In this document: positions 23,494 to 31,974 of the stretch, one piece after another | Position numbering within the stretch: the first letter of the stretch is position 1 | Layout of the letters: each line of letters starts with the position of its first letter | Assembly (NCBI GenBank): GCA_022712315.1 | Contig: JALAGS010000207.1 | Location: 1-37,166, forward strand | Origin: Sphingobacterium sp. | GTDB taxonomy: Bacteria; Bacteroidota; Bacteroidia; Sphingobacteriales; Sphingobacteriaceae | Direction of reading: 5' to 3' | Length of the DNA stretch: 37,166 nucleotides | Translations under genes and position numbers: made by a program | Notes under the pieces: model-generated | Databases searched by the model: none | What the model was told of the DNA's origin: nothing | Seen by the model: only the letters and a program-made list of their open reading frames with translations

Positions 23494-25071
23494 ATGTTAG
23501 AGAATTTTGAATTTTATCTGTTTTTAGTCCTACTTATCACTATGCTGATCATGCTGGCAAAAAAAATTCAGGTTGCATACCCTGTTTTACTTGTACTGGC
23601 TGGACTAGCAATTAGTTTTATACCTGGAGTTCCGCCCATAAAAATAGAACCAGAATTAATATTCATTATTTTTCTTCCCCCGTTATTATATGAAGCTGCC
23701 TGGTCGACCTCCTGGAAAGAACTTTGGCGCTGGCGCAGGATTATTTTCAGTTTTGCCTTTGTTGTTGTGTTTTTTACAGCGCTATCTGTCGCGATTTTTG
23801 CCAACTATTTCATTCCGGGATTTTCCTTAGCGCTCGGCTTTCTACTTGGGGGTATCGTTTCTCCTCCTGATGCTGTTAGTGCGGGAGCAATTTTAAAATT
23901 TGTAAAAGTACCAAAAAGGCTGGCTTCGATTCTCGAAGGTGAAAGTTTGCTGAATGATGCATCTTCTTTAATCATTTTTAGATTTGCCATGCTTGCCGCC
24001 GCAACTGGTCAGTATGTATGGTATCAAGCCGCCGGAAGCTTTATTTGGATGTGTGTCGGCGGCGTAGGAATTGGGTTAGCAATCGCATATATTTTTTTGA
24101 AAATGCACAAACTTTTGCCTACCGATCCCAATACAGATATACTGCTCACTTTCATTGCGCCCTTTTCTATGTATTTGGTGACGGAGCAGCTTCATGCTTC
24201 GGGCGTATTGGCGGTTGTAAGTGGCGGTTTGTTCCTCTCTTATCGCAGCCATGATTTTTTGAGCAGTGCATCCCGTATTCGCACAGTAACCGTATGGGAA
24301 AGCTTTTGTTTTTTGCTGAATGGGATAGTTTTTATGCTTATCGGATTGGATTTACCTGAAATTGTTTCAGGCTTAGGCGATACGGATATTTCTACGGCTA
24401 TTGGCTATGGTGTAGCCGTTACTATCGTATTGATTCTCGTGCGGGTTTTCGCCGGATACGCTGCAGTAATTACAACATTGATCATGAGAAATTTTATAAC
24501 TGTTGCAGATGCACAATCACCAGGTTGGCAAACTCCAATAATCATCGGTTGGACCGGAATGCGCGGTGTTGTTTCCTTGGCCGCAGCACTTTCCATCCCA
24601 TTAACTTTAGCCGATGGAAATCCTTTTCCACAGAGAAACCTGATCCTTTTCATCACTTTTGTTGTGATTCTTTTGACGCTTCTTGTCCAGGGATTGACAC
24701 TTCCCTTCATACTAAGAAAAATCAAATTGGTGGACAGAGATTTTGTAAGAAGCGAAAAGGAAATTGATTACGAAATCCAGAACAGACTCGCTCAGGTTGC
24801 AGTTGACAAAATTAGAAACGACTACGCAGATAAAGTTGATAGTTTTCCAACTTTGAAAGATCAATTACAGAAATATGAAAATCAGTTGCGAAGCTCGGAA
24901 ATTATCATTAACTACGCAGAATACCGAAAAATCTATATTGACATTCTCGAAACGCAACGTATTTGGCTTATCAATAAAAATCGTGAAGAGCTTTTGTTGG
25001 ATGAAGAAATTATTAGAAAACACCTCCGTTTACTGGATCTTCAAGAAGAAAGATTAAATATGAGAAGTTAG
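23494..25071 (+). CDS. CPA1-family Na+/H+ antiporter
   Basis: The 525-residue protein has about 12 membrane helices followed by a soluble tail (~420-525). The family motifs FLPPLLYEAAWSTSWKELW, GGIVSPPDAVSAGAIL and LEGESLLNDASSLIIFRFA (the Asn-Asp pair is the ion site) and WTGMRGVVSLAAALSIP are present. It exchanges Na+ (or K+) for H+ across the inner membrane for pH and salt balance. The charged tail (EKEIDYEIQNRLAQVAVDKI...) may be regulatory. The ATG at 23494 is preferred to a TTG at 23488. It ends 2 bp from the end of the next, opposite gene. Confidence 0.92.
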   Translation: MLENFEFYLFLVLLITMLIMLAKKIQVAYPVLLVLAGLAISFIPGVPPIKIEPELIFIIFLPPLLYEAAWSTSWKELWRWRRIIFSFAFVVVFFTALSVAIFANYFIPGFSLALGFLLGGIVSPPDAVSAGAILKFVKVPKRLASILEGESLLNDASSLIIFRFAMLAAATGQYVWYQAAGSFIWMCVGGVGIGLAIAYIFLKMHKLLPTDPNTDILLTFIAPFSMYLVTEQLHASGVLAVVSGGLFLSYRSHDFLSSASRIRTVTVWESFCFLLNGIVFMLIGLDLPEIVSGLGDTDISTAIGYGVAVTIVLILVRVFAGYAAVITTLIMRNFITVADAQSPGWQTPIIIGWTGMRGVVSLAAALSIPLTLADGNPFPQRNLILFITFVVILLTLLVQGLTLPFILRKIKLVDRDFVRSEKEIDYEIQNRLAQVAVDKIRNDYADKVDSFPTLKDQLQKYENQLRSSEIIINYAEYRKIYIDILETQRIWLINKNREELLLDEEIIRKHLRLLDLQEERLNMRS

Positions 25072-25072
25072 A

Positions 25073-25339
25073 TTAATCTTCGTCCAAATAAATATCGTGA
25101 ACAACAAATTTAATCTTTTTGTTAAATACGAGCATATCTTCAACATCCTCAGAGTCTATGGCATAGAGGGTTTCTGCTCCGCCGTCATCCAAAAGTTCGG
25201 AGTCTGGTATAAGCTCAAAAAAAGTAATCCCCTCAACAATAGATAGTTCTTCAACTTTAATATAGGATACATCCTGGCTTTTCCAAAGCGATAAGATCTT
25301 TTGGGAAAATAATTGATAATTATTTGCTTGACTTGACAT
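25073..25339 (-). CDS. Small acidic protein of unknown function
   Basis: The 88-residue protein is soluble and acidic, with no signal peptide or membrane segment. Visible parts are an N-terminal helix (NNYQLFSQKILSLWKS), strands with SIVEGITFFELIP and an acidic stretch ending YLDED. I do not recognise the family. It is convergent with the antiporter and leaves only 1 bp between the stops. It looks coding because it keeps ordinary Bacteroidota composition, but could be spurious. Confidence 0.5.
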   Translation of the reverse strand: MSSQANNYQLFSQKILSLWKSQDVSYIKVEELSIVEGITFFELIPDSELLDDGGAETLYAIDSEDVEDMLVFNKKIKFVVHDIYLDED

Positions 25340-25410
25340 GGATGCAAATTAACAAAAAAATTAGCTCATTACATTCCTTCCTGATACATTCGAGATTGCC
25401 TTCGGTTTTA

Positions 25411-28113
25411 TTAAAAATTGTAATCAATTCCCAAAGATACATAGCGTGGCAAAAGCTGATATGATGTAATTGCTTGATAAGTATCTGTAAGGAGAGCTTG
25501 TTGAAAGCTCCGATTGTTAAATATATTTTTAGCGGTAATATCAAATCTGGTTTTAATTTTCTTTACATCATAGGAAATTGAAAAATCTGAAAAATAATAT
25601 GCCTTTGATTTTGATCCCATAAAATCCCCAAAACGATAAGATTCGTTTTTTAAATTTGCCTGTATACCAGTTCCCATATTCAAAAAGAGCTGGAGAAAGC
25701 CATAGGAATTGTTTAATTGCATCTTATTTTCAACTTTATAGGATTTAGACTCCCTCCGATAACCACCATAAATATTTAATCGAGATTTCCACACACTTCT
25801 GAACGAAAGCCCATAATTATAAGAATCTGTATGAACCTGTCGGAAACCCAACCCTTCGACAACGGTTTCATAGGAAGAATAACGACCTTCAATATCAAAC
25901 TTGAGATTACCATTTAAGGGCTTCAGGTAATAATTGAGCTGTGCTTTAAAAAATGATGATTTCTTATCCTTCAGCACGATTTGCCGGTTTATAGTGAAAT
26001 TGGGATTTATCAAACTACTGGTGCTGATGTAGTTGGAAAAAGTATGATGGCCCAGCGATAAGCTTCCAAAAAATCTATCCAACAAATTGCCGTGCGTGTA
26101 AGAAATGACACCACCATAATTAGTCAACAAAGTAATATTGTCTAGTCCTTTTACAAAATTTCTAATCCCTATGGTATAGTAATTCGGTACAATATCGGTT
26201 AACTCAGTATTATTCTGCTGTAATGAAAATGTTGCTTCTAACCTTCCCTTAGGATACATTGACCATTTGCTTGATAAACTGGGTGAGAATTGGAGATAAC
26301 TTTTCTGATTTTCATTTGATACACTCCCCCATCGACTGGCTACAAATCCCGCTTTTAGCTGTGGTGTCAATTCCCATTTATTACGTTTTATCGTATATTT
26401 TGCCAAAATACTGCTGTTATTGGATCTGAGTTGTAAATAGTTGTTAAATCCATTAGGTGATATCACTTGACCATCATTGGTATGGAGAACAAGATCTGTA
26501 AGCAGGTTTTGATCTTTGTATTCGTTGCTGAGAGCCAATTCCAAATAATCGCCATGGCTTGATTTCTTCACATACTGGGAGGTGATACCTACATATTGGA
26601 GATCATTTTCGATATGCTGTGTTACGTTTGCTACGTCCTTTGTTTGAAAGAGATCTTCATAGTAGTATTGATCTAAACTATAATCCAGCGGTGATCGCTG
26701 CAGGATCCAGCGGACTGAACTGACAAGCGCTGCGGTTGGCGAAACCTTAAAGGTATGTGTTATATTATGGTTAGTCAAAATACCTCTACCCCATGTTAAT
26801 TCTTTGCTTGCAACATTATTAAAGAGAATGCTCCCATTATCATTCCTTTGAAGAGACCCCAGATTACCAGTATAAATCAAAGTTGAACGCTTGTTGATAT
26901 CGTATTGCATTTCCCATTTTGAAAAATAGTTGTTTGTCTTCTTGCTAAATTCATTGTTCTCTCTGTTGGTAAAACTGATATCCTCGACATCATAAGTTTG
27001 AATGGTATTGCGATAGAACGATTTTTTTGTCAGGTTAACAAAGCCGAGCCATTTTACTTTCAAATCTTCTCGTGGGTTCAGGATCACATTAAATGAATGC
27101 AACATATCTCGATTGAAATTTGTACGTCTATAGTCAAATCCAGGAAGCTCTAGACTATTATCGATAATAGTCGGGGTAGTTACTTCAGTGCCAATTTGTC
27201 CCGCTTCATCTGTCTGAGCGGAATATAGTAAATGATTGATGCTACTGACTGCGTCAACTCCATTATTATTGGCGCTACTTAGGAGATAGTATTTATTTTT
27301 TTTGCCAAAATTCATCACATTGATACTTCCGGCATAATATTGTTTACCTACAGGTGTCCCTGAAATAGCCACCGATCCAATCCATTGGCTTTTACTATCC
27401 GCTTTGAGAGATAGATTCAGCGCGACTTTATCAGAATTTTCAATACCTTTGAGATGTTTATTATTAGAATATCGTTGTAAGATCTGTACCTTTTCCAAAG
27501 GCTGTACAGACATATTTTGTGTAAGGAGTCGATAACCTTTGCCAAACAGATCGTCCCCTTCAACCATAACTTTTTCGACTTCCTTATCTCCTATTTTAAT
27601 GACGCCATCATTTCCTACGCTTAATCCTGGAATTTTCCTGAGAAGATCTTCAACAGTCCGCTCATCTCCTTGCAGAAAAGAACTTGTTTGAAGTTCAATA
27701 GTGTCCCGGCCAAGTCTATAAGGGCGTTTTGCATGAACAAGAACTTCCTGCAATCTTTCGACACCGCCCGCAGATAGCTCAACATTAAATATTGTATCTG
27801 TTTTTTTTAACCAAACACGCTCATCCAGACTCTTGTAGCTCAATGCTTTAAAACGTAAAACAATCTGATCCAACGCGACATGGTCAAACCGATATTGCCC
27901 AAACTGATTGGTAAAGGTATATTGGACGAGCCCACTACTATCTGCCGAACAAAGATCAACACGTACACTACCCAGCGGCTTTCCTGCAGATGTGACCGTT
28001 CCGCTCACACATACTTGTGCCTGTGAAACGGAAATGGTCATCCACATGCCGGCAAATAGCCATGCACATCGTGCCGCCAGCCTAGTTCTCTTTATTTGAT
28101 TTTTCCCATTCAT
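25411..28113 (-). CDS. Outer-membrane TonB-dependent-receptor-like barrel (PF14905 type)
   Basis: The 900-residue protein has a signal peptide ending VSQAQ, a CarboxypepD_reg-like domain (~33-115; VSGTVTSAGKPLGSVRVDL...FGQYRFDHV), a plug-like domain (~120-230; VEDLLRKIPGLSVGNDGVIKIGDKEVEKVMVEGDDLF) and a long beta-barrel ending in aromatic Phe (LGIDYNF). This is the outer-membrane-family type often paired with GLPGLI proteins in Bacteroidota. It overlaps the GLPGLI gene by 32 bp, so the two are made together. Substrate unknown; peptide or metal handling is a common guess for such pairs but not shown here. Confidence 0.85.
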   Translation of the reverse strand: MNGKNQIKRTRLAARCAWLFAGMWMTISVSQAQVCVSGTVTSAGKPLGSVRVDLCSADSSGLVQYTFTNQFGQYRFDHVALDQIVLRFKALSYKSLDERVWLKKTDTIFNVELSAGGVERLQEVLVHAKRPYRLGRDTIELQTSSFLQGDERTVEDLLRKIPGLSVGNDGVIKIGDKEVEKVMVEGDDLFGKGYRLLTQNMSVQPLEKVQILQRYSNNKHLKGIENSDKVALNLSLKADSKSQWIGSVAISGTPVGKQYYAGSINVMNFGKKNKYYLLSSANNNGVDAVSSINHLLYSAQTDEAGQIGTEVTTPTIIDNSLELPGFDYRRTNFNRDMLHSFNVILNPREDLKVKWLGFVNLTKKSFYRNTIQTYDVEDISFTNRENNEFSKKTNNYFSKWEMQYDINKRSTLIYTGNLGSLQRNDNGSILFNNVASKELTWGRGILTNHNITHTFKVSPTAALVSSVRWILQRSPLDYSLDQYYYEDLFQTKDVANVTQHIENDLQYVGITSQYVKKSSHGDYLELALSNEYKDQNLLTDLVLHTNDGQVISPNGFNNYLQLRSNNSSILAKYTIKRNKWELTPQLKAGFVASRWGSVSNENQKSYLQFSPSLSSKWSMYPKGRLEATFSLQQNNTELTDIVPNYYTIGIRNFVKGLDNITLLTNYGGVISYTHGNLLDRFFGSLSLGHHTFSNYISTSSLINPNFTINRQIVLKDKKSSFFKAQLNYYLKPLNGNLKFDIEGRYSSYETVVEGLGFRQVHTDSYNYGLSFRSVWKSRLNIYGGYRRESKSYKVENKMQLNNSYGFLQLFLNMGTGIQANLKNESYRFGDFMGSKSKAYYFSDFSISYDVKKIKTRFDITAKNIFNNRSFQQALLTDTYQAITSYQLLPRYVSLGIDYNF

Positions 28114-28873
28114 AAACTTGTTCTACTGTACCGCGAACCCTTTTTCTTTCAACTGTTACACCTTCCATTGCCGGCATTTTACTTTCCATAATCCGCATCT
28201 GCTCCTGGATGACCGCTTCATCTTTCTGAACAAATTCCTGAAGAGATAATGCTGGTAAAGAATTTATATAGGACTTACTCACTGGAACATCACCCGTGTA
28301 AGGATATGATACCTCTTTAAGCATCCAATAATTTGGCGTGGCACTCTCATTGTACAACATGACGATGAGTCCAGGTAGGCCGCCAAACTTATACGGACCG
28401 ACAGGAACTGGAATGTCGTTCGTATAATATGCCGTCAGTTTAGTTCCACGGTAGGTTGTTGTCGCTTTGTGACAAATAAATTTACCTAAGGTATCGATGT
28501 CCTGATAGCTTGTGTTCCAAGATAGTTTAGGGAAATTATCATTGACGATATAGTTAACCCCCTGGAGCGCACGCGTTTCCTGAAGGGCATCTACATTCTC
28601 CTGCTGCATAACAATACGTTTATAACTGGCGCCTGTATTCAGAACCATGGAGAAGCTAGATGCTATCTCTCCATCAGGAGTTTCAATTTCTCCTATAGCT
28701 GTTTTAAGAGGAACAGAATCCCGTACAGCTATTTTACTCCCATTTTCGTAATAGACATCTTCCTTAAAAGTAGCTACAGCGGAAGGGATGTATTCATAGG
28801 AAGCATGTAATTTCTGCGCATAAGTTGTAAAAGATGCACCTGTAAGTATTAGAAATAAAAGTTGCTTTTTCAT
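28082..28873 (-). CDS. GLPGLI-family exported protein
   Basis: The 263-residue protein has a signal peptide ending TTYAQ and carries the family signature word for word in GPYKFGGLPGLIVMLYN. Other typical parts are CHKATTTYRGTKLTAYYTNDIPVPVGPY and the C-terminal ERKRVRG. The GLPGLI family is Bacteroidota-specific and of unknown function, usually beside an outer-membrane barrel, as here. The stop lies inside the first 32 bp of the barrel gene. Confidence 0.92.
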   Translation of the reverse strand: MKKQLLFLILTGASFTTYAQKLHASYEYIPSAVATFKEDVYYENGSKIAVRDSVPLKTAIGEIETPDGEIASSFSMVLNTGASYKRIVMQQENVDALQETRALQGVNYIVNDNFPKLSWNTSYQDIDTLGKFICHKATTTYRGTKLTAYYTNDIPVPVGPYKFGGLPGLIVMLYNESATPNYWMLKEVSYPYTGDVPVSKSYINSLPALSLQEFVQKDEAVIQEQMRIMESKMPAMEGVTVERKRVRGTVEQVYEWEKSNKEN

Positions 28874-28938
28874 TGTTTCGAGTAAAATATAAGCGAGAGC
28901 GCAAATGCTCCCGCCAAATAAAATTGATTAATTAGTGC

Positions 28939-29298
28939 CTAATGATTTGGATTGCCATAATAGTTTTGATAATTCTGGATGGTTGCACTGAACCATGCGC
29001 CGCAACTGCTATAAAACATATCATTTGCACCATAACTTGTGTACGTGAGAACCTGTGTATCTATGAGCTGACCGCTGGTATTGTAAATGCTCATCGTCAA
29101 TCTGCACAGCGTGCGGAATTTTCCCAATTTGATCTCTTTGGCCTCACCAATTACGCTTAAATTGGTTTCAGCTGCTGTGGCTTTGTAAATCATTGTTTTT
29201 TCAGCGGTCTTGTTCTCAACCGCTTTTGTACCTGTTTTCGCAAAAGTAGCGGATGACATCAAGGCTAGCGCTGCGAAACTCATCATTAATTTTTTCAT
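28939..29298 (-). CDS. Small secreted protein, first gene of the GLPGLI operon
   Basis: The 119-residue protein starts best at ATG 29298, which gives a clean signal peptide ending ATFAKT; the upstream ATG at 29352 adds 18 unlikely residues. The mature part (~97 residues) has SVIGEAKEIKLGKFRTLCRLTMSIYN and YSSCGAWFSATIQNYQNYYG, with two Cys that could form a disulfide and a Tyr/Asn-rich end. I do not recognise the family. It precedes the GLPGLI gene by 65 bp on the same strand and may be a product or ligand of that system. Confidence 0.7.
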   Translation of the reverse strand: MKKLMMSFAALALMSSATFAKTGTKAVENKTAEKTMIYKATAAETNLSVIGEAKEIKLGKFRTLCRLTMSIYNTSGQLIDTQVLTYTSYGANDMFYSSCGAWFSATIQNYQNYYGNPNH

Positions 29299-29470
29299 GT
29301 TTCTAAGTTTTAGATAATACATTGGAAGACCATCTTCCTTGTTAATTATCATAAAACTGCCAATAAATTTAATGCTGTAAAACCTGTAATAAATATCTGG
29401 TACGGCACGAACAATATTCGGTCAGTTTGAACAAACTTTTGGAAAAGAATAAGAATTACAAAAAAACTAT

Positions 29471-29492
29471 TACCTTTGCAAACATCAGATGA
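29471..29492 (+). promoter_or_regulatory. Promoter and operator of the FadR-type regulator
   Basis: TACCTTTG (29471-29478) is a perfect -7 element. Immediately after it, AACATCAGATGA (29481-29492) is repeated before the MFS gene. The overlap with the predicted start of transcription suits autorepression. Confidence 0.6.
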
Positions 29493-29501
29493 TATGACTA
29501 T

Positions 29502-30161
29502 ATGAAAACTGAAGCTATTGTACGAAGATCCTTGGCGGAGGAAGTTGCTGCCGCAATAGAAGAAAAAATCAGATTGGGTGAATTCCCTGTAGAATCTAAG
29601 CTTCCTGCAGAACCGGAATTGATGAAGCAATTTGCTGTCGGTAGATCGACTATTCGTGAAGCTGTCAAGTACTTAAGTCAATCTGGCTACCTAAATGTTC
29701 AACAAGGTTTAGGCACGTTCGTGAAAAGTACGACTGGTCATCATGCCCTAGATTCAAAAATTGAAAAAGCCAATTTTAACGATATTTTTGAAGTTAGGCA
29801 CGTATTGGAATTGCGAATTATTGAAAAAGCAGCATTAAATCGTACAACAAAAGGCCTCAAAGATATGGCACTGGCACTTAAAAATAGAGCTAGATATGCT
29901 GAAACTGGAAACTTGACCGCATGTGTGGATGCAGATATTGCTTTTCACAGTGCGATTGCAGAATCATGTGGGAACAATATCCTGACCGCTTTATATACAA
30001 CTTTGTCAATCCATGTCAATAAGTTTTTCATGACTATTTATAAAGACACAGCCCCTTTCTTGGCTTCACAGCAACAACACGAAGAGCTAATGTTGGCAAT
30101 CAAAGACAAAGATGTCAGCAGAGCTGTCGATATTGCTAACCGAATTATCCAACATCTCTAA
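29502..30161 (+). CDS. GntR/FadR-type transcriptional repressor
   Basis: The 219-residue protein has the GntR winged HTH (~8-72; LPAEPELMKQFAVGRSTIREAVKYLSQSGYLNVQQGLGTFV) and a helical FCD effector domain (~85-215; EVRHVLELRIIEKAALNRTT, DADIAFHSAIAESCGNN, QQHEELMLAIKDKDVSRA), with Asp and His residues that often hold metal or an acid ligand. It lies 74-89 bp upstream of an Fsr-like exporter and shares a promoter/operator block with it, so it likely represses both. The effector is unknown. Confidence 0.9.
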   Translation: MKTEAIVRRSLAEEVAAAIEEKIRLGEFPVESKLPAEPELMKQFAVGRSTIREAVKYLSQSGYLNVQQGLGTFVKSTTGHHALDSKIEKANFNDIFEVRHVLELRIIEKAALNRTTKGLKDMALALKNRARYAETGNLTACVDADIAFHSAIAESCGNNILTALYTTLSIHVNKFFMTIYKDTAPFLASQQQHEELMLAIKDKDVSRAVDIANRIIQHL

Positions 30162-30209
30162 TTTTCTTATAACCTCGTGAGAATGACTCATCTTAATATA
30201 ATTTATTTT

Positions 30210-30238
30210 TACCATTTAAAACATCAGATGACCTGATG
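30210..30238 (+). promoter_or_regulatory. Promoter and operator of the MFS exporter
   Basis: TACCATTTA (30210-30218) is followed by the block ACATCAGATGA (30221-30231) and then CCTGATG. Here CATCAG (30222-30227) and CTGATG (30233-30238) make a clear inverted repeat around ATGAC. Aligned with the regulator's own promoter, 19 of 22 bases are the same. Confidence 0.6.
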
Positions 30239-30250
30239 AATATATTCTTT

Positions 30251-31462
30251 ATGAAAACACAATCATTAAATCCAAGTGGCGCTTGGAAAAGTTCCGAGAC
30301 CGTCTATCCTATCTTATTTGCAATTAGTATTTCACATTTGCTCAACGACTTGATTCAATCTGTCATTCCCGCGGTATACCCTATGTTGAAATCAAATTAT
30401 GCGCTTAGTTTTACCCAAATTGGTATAATCACATTGGTTTTTCAGCTTACGGCCTCTATTTTACAACCCTTCGTCGGTTTGTACACAGATAAAAAGCCTA
30501 CCCCCCGTTCGCTTGCCATTGGTATGCTTTTCTCTTTGGCAGGTTTGATATGCATTTCATTTGCATCAAACTTTATTTACATTCTCCTTTCTGTGAGTCT
30601 GATTGGGATGGGCTCGTCCATCTTTCACCCGGAAGCCTCGCGTGTTGCCCATTTAGCTTCTGGAGGCAAAAAAGGCCTTGCGCAGTCAATTTTCCAAGTC
30701 GGAGGTAACGCCGGTGGCGCCATAGGCCCGCTACTTGTGGCACTTATAGTTATCCCATTGGGGCAGCAATACATTGGTGTGTTTGGCGTATTGGCCATTG
30801 TAGCTGTTATGATTCTTACCTATGTCGGCAATTGGTATCAGATACATCTCAAACCTAAAACGCATACAGCTTCCGTCAGCGCCGTAAAATCAGACCTGCC
30901 AAAGTCGAAGGTGATATTTGCGCTCGTTATTCTATTGATACTTATTTTTTCCAAATACTTTTACATGGCTTCGATGACCAGTTATTTTACCTTCTATCTG
31001 ATCAATAAATTCCATGTTTCAGTCCAAGAGTCCCAAATCTACTTATTTATATTCCTTGCTTCAGTCGCTGCGGGAACGATATTAGGGGGGCCTTTGGGCG
31101 ATCGCTATGGACGTAAACTAATTATCTGGGTATCTATTCTCGGAGCGGCGCCGTTCACATTATTATTGCCACATGTCGGCCTAGGGGTAACCATTATCCT
31201 CGCTATTTTAATCGGTCTTATTATCTCCTCTGCATTCTCGGCTATCTTGGTCTATGCAACAGAACTCATCCCAGGAAAGGTCGGTATGATTGCTGGTTTA
31301 TTTTTTGGTTTTGCTTTTGGTATGGGGGGAATTGGTTCAGCAGTTCTGGGCTGGCTGGCAGATCAAACGTCAATTGAATATGTATTTAATATCTGTGCTT
31401 ATCTTCCATTAATCGGAATAGTGACAGGGTTATTGCCTAATATAAATCAGAAGAAAAAGTAA
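30251..31462 (+). CDS. MFS exporter, fosmidomycin-resistance (Fsr) type
   Basis: The 403-residue protein has 12 predicted membrane helices. The Fsr-like parts are SHLLNDLIQSVIPAVYPMLKSNYALSFTQIG, LQPFVGLYTDK, GMGSSIFHPEASRVAHLASGGKKGLAQSIFQVGGNAGGAIGPL and GGPLGDRYGRK. These pumps export fosmidomycin-like or other small toxic compounds by proton antiport. The ATG at 30251 is preferred because the ATG at 30236 lies in the operator and would leave almost no leader. The FadR-type gene upstream is its likely regulator. The real substrate is not known. Confidence 0.9.
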   Translation: MKTQSLNPSGAWKSSETVYPILFAISISHLLNDLIQSVIPAVYPMLKSNYALSFTQIGIITLVFQLTASILQPFVGLYTDKKPTPRSLAIGMLFSLAGLICISFASNFIYILLSVSLIGMGSSIFHPEASRVAHLASGGKKGLAQSIFQVGGNAGGAIGPLLVALIVIPLGQQYIGVFGVLAIVAVMILTYVGNWYQIHLKPKTHTASVSAVKSDLPKSKVIFALVILLILIFSKYFYMASMTSYFTFYLINKFHVSVQESQIYLFIFLASVAAGTILGGPLGDRYGRKLIIWVSILGAAPFTLLLPHVGLGVTIILAILIGLIISSAFSAILVYATELIPGKVGMIAGLFFGFAFGMGGIGSAVLGWLADQTSIEYVFNICAYLPLIGIVTGLLPNINQKKK

Positions 31463-31617
31463 TGATAAAATCAGTGTGCCCGAAAAGTCGGCCACTGGTT
31501 TTGTGGACATTATCTTTGAATAGCAGATACAGCTTCAACCTATCCAAAGAGCTGCGGTGAAATCTGGTGAAAAATACCTGCAATAAGCGAGCCGGGAGAG
31601 CTTTGCTTCGTACCAGA

Positions 31618-31765
31618 TTCGTACCTGCTTCGGGCCATCAACAGATCCTGTACAGATGTTGAACAGAAATTGACCAGTCTCCGAACAGGAAAGTACTGGT
31701 CAGGAACTGGTTAATAGCTGATCCTTATCTGTTCAGCTCCGAAGGCTTTCCGAAGCAGGTACGAA
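31618..31765. repeat. Nested inverted repeats in the non-coding gap
   Basis: A perfect 16-bp pair, TTCGTACCTGCTTCGG (31618-31633) and CCGAAGCAGGTACGAA (31750-31765), encloses AACAGAT (31640-31646) with ATCTGTT (31727-31733) and TGACCAGT (31671-31678) with ACTGGTCA (31695-31702). The arms are nested, so one strand could fold into a long branched hairpin. Confidence 0.75.
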
Positions 31766-31830
31766 CACAATAGGTATCGAAGGCATGCTGCCGCTATTAG
31801 TAGCATATGCTGAGACTTATTCCCAAGACT

Positions 31831-31858
31831 TTGCAGAACGATAATGCGCGTACATTTG
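31831..31858 (+). promoter_or_regulatory. Promoter-like sequence pointing toward the susD 3' end
   Basis: TTG at 31831-31833, 17 bp, then TACATTTG at 31851-31858. It matches the Bacteroidota promoter pattern but no plus-strand gene follows, so it may drive a short or antisense RNA, or be chance. Confidence 0.35.
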
Positions 31859-31907
31859 TTTAACACAGCTAAACTTAAATTCAAAACTGTGCTTCTTTTT
31901 CTTATTT

Positions 31908-31947
31908 ATAAAAATGCCCCCAGAAAGTGTCTAACTTTTTGGGGGCA
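31908..31947 (-). terminator. Terminator of the susC/susD operon
   Basis: TGCCCCCA (31915-31922) pairs with TGGGGGCA (31940-31947) and AAAGT with ACTTT inside, with a 5-nt loop. On the minus strand a run of five T follows the hairpin. It lies about 30 bp after the susD stop and overlaps the right inverted end of the proposed relic. Confidence 0.8.
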
Positions 31948-31974
31948 CTGCAATTTGAACAGCTTGTTTAAACC

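Larger units (their letters stand above)
31472..31950. mobile_element. Possible MITE or IS3-type relic with imperfect 25-bp inverted ends
   Basis: The bases at 31472-31496 (CAGTGTGCCCGAAAAGTCGG...) and the reverse complement of 31926-31950 (CAGTGCCCCCAAAAAGTTAG...) agree at 19 of 25 positions. The pattern CCCnAAAAGTnnGnCAC resembles ends of some IS3-family elements as I recall. The ~480 bp between them has no open frame of note but carries nested palindromes. A clear target duplication was not found. This is a proposal from structure alone. Confidence 0.4.
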
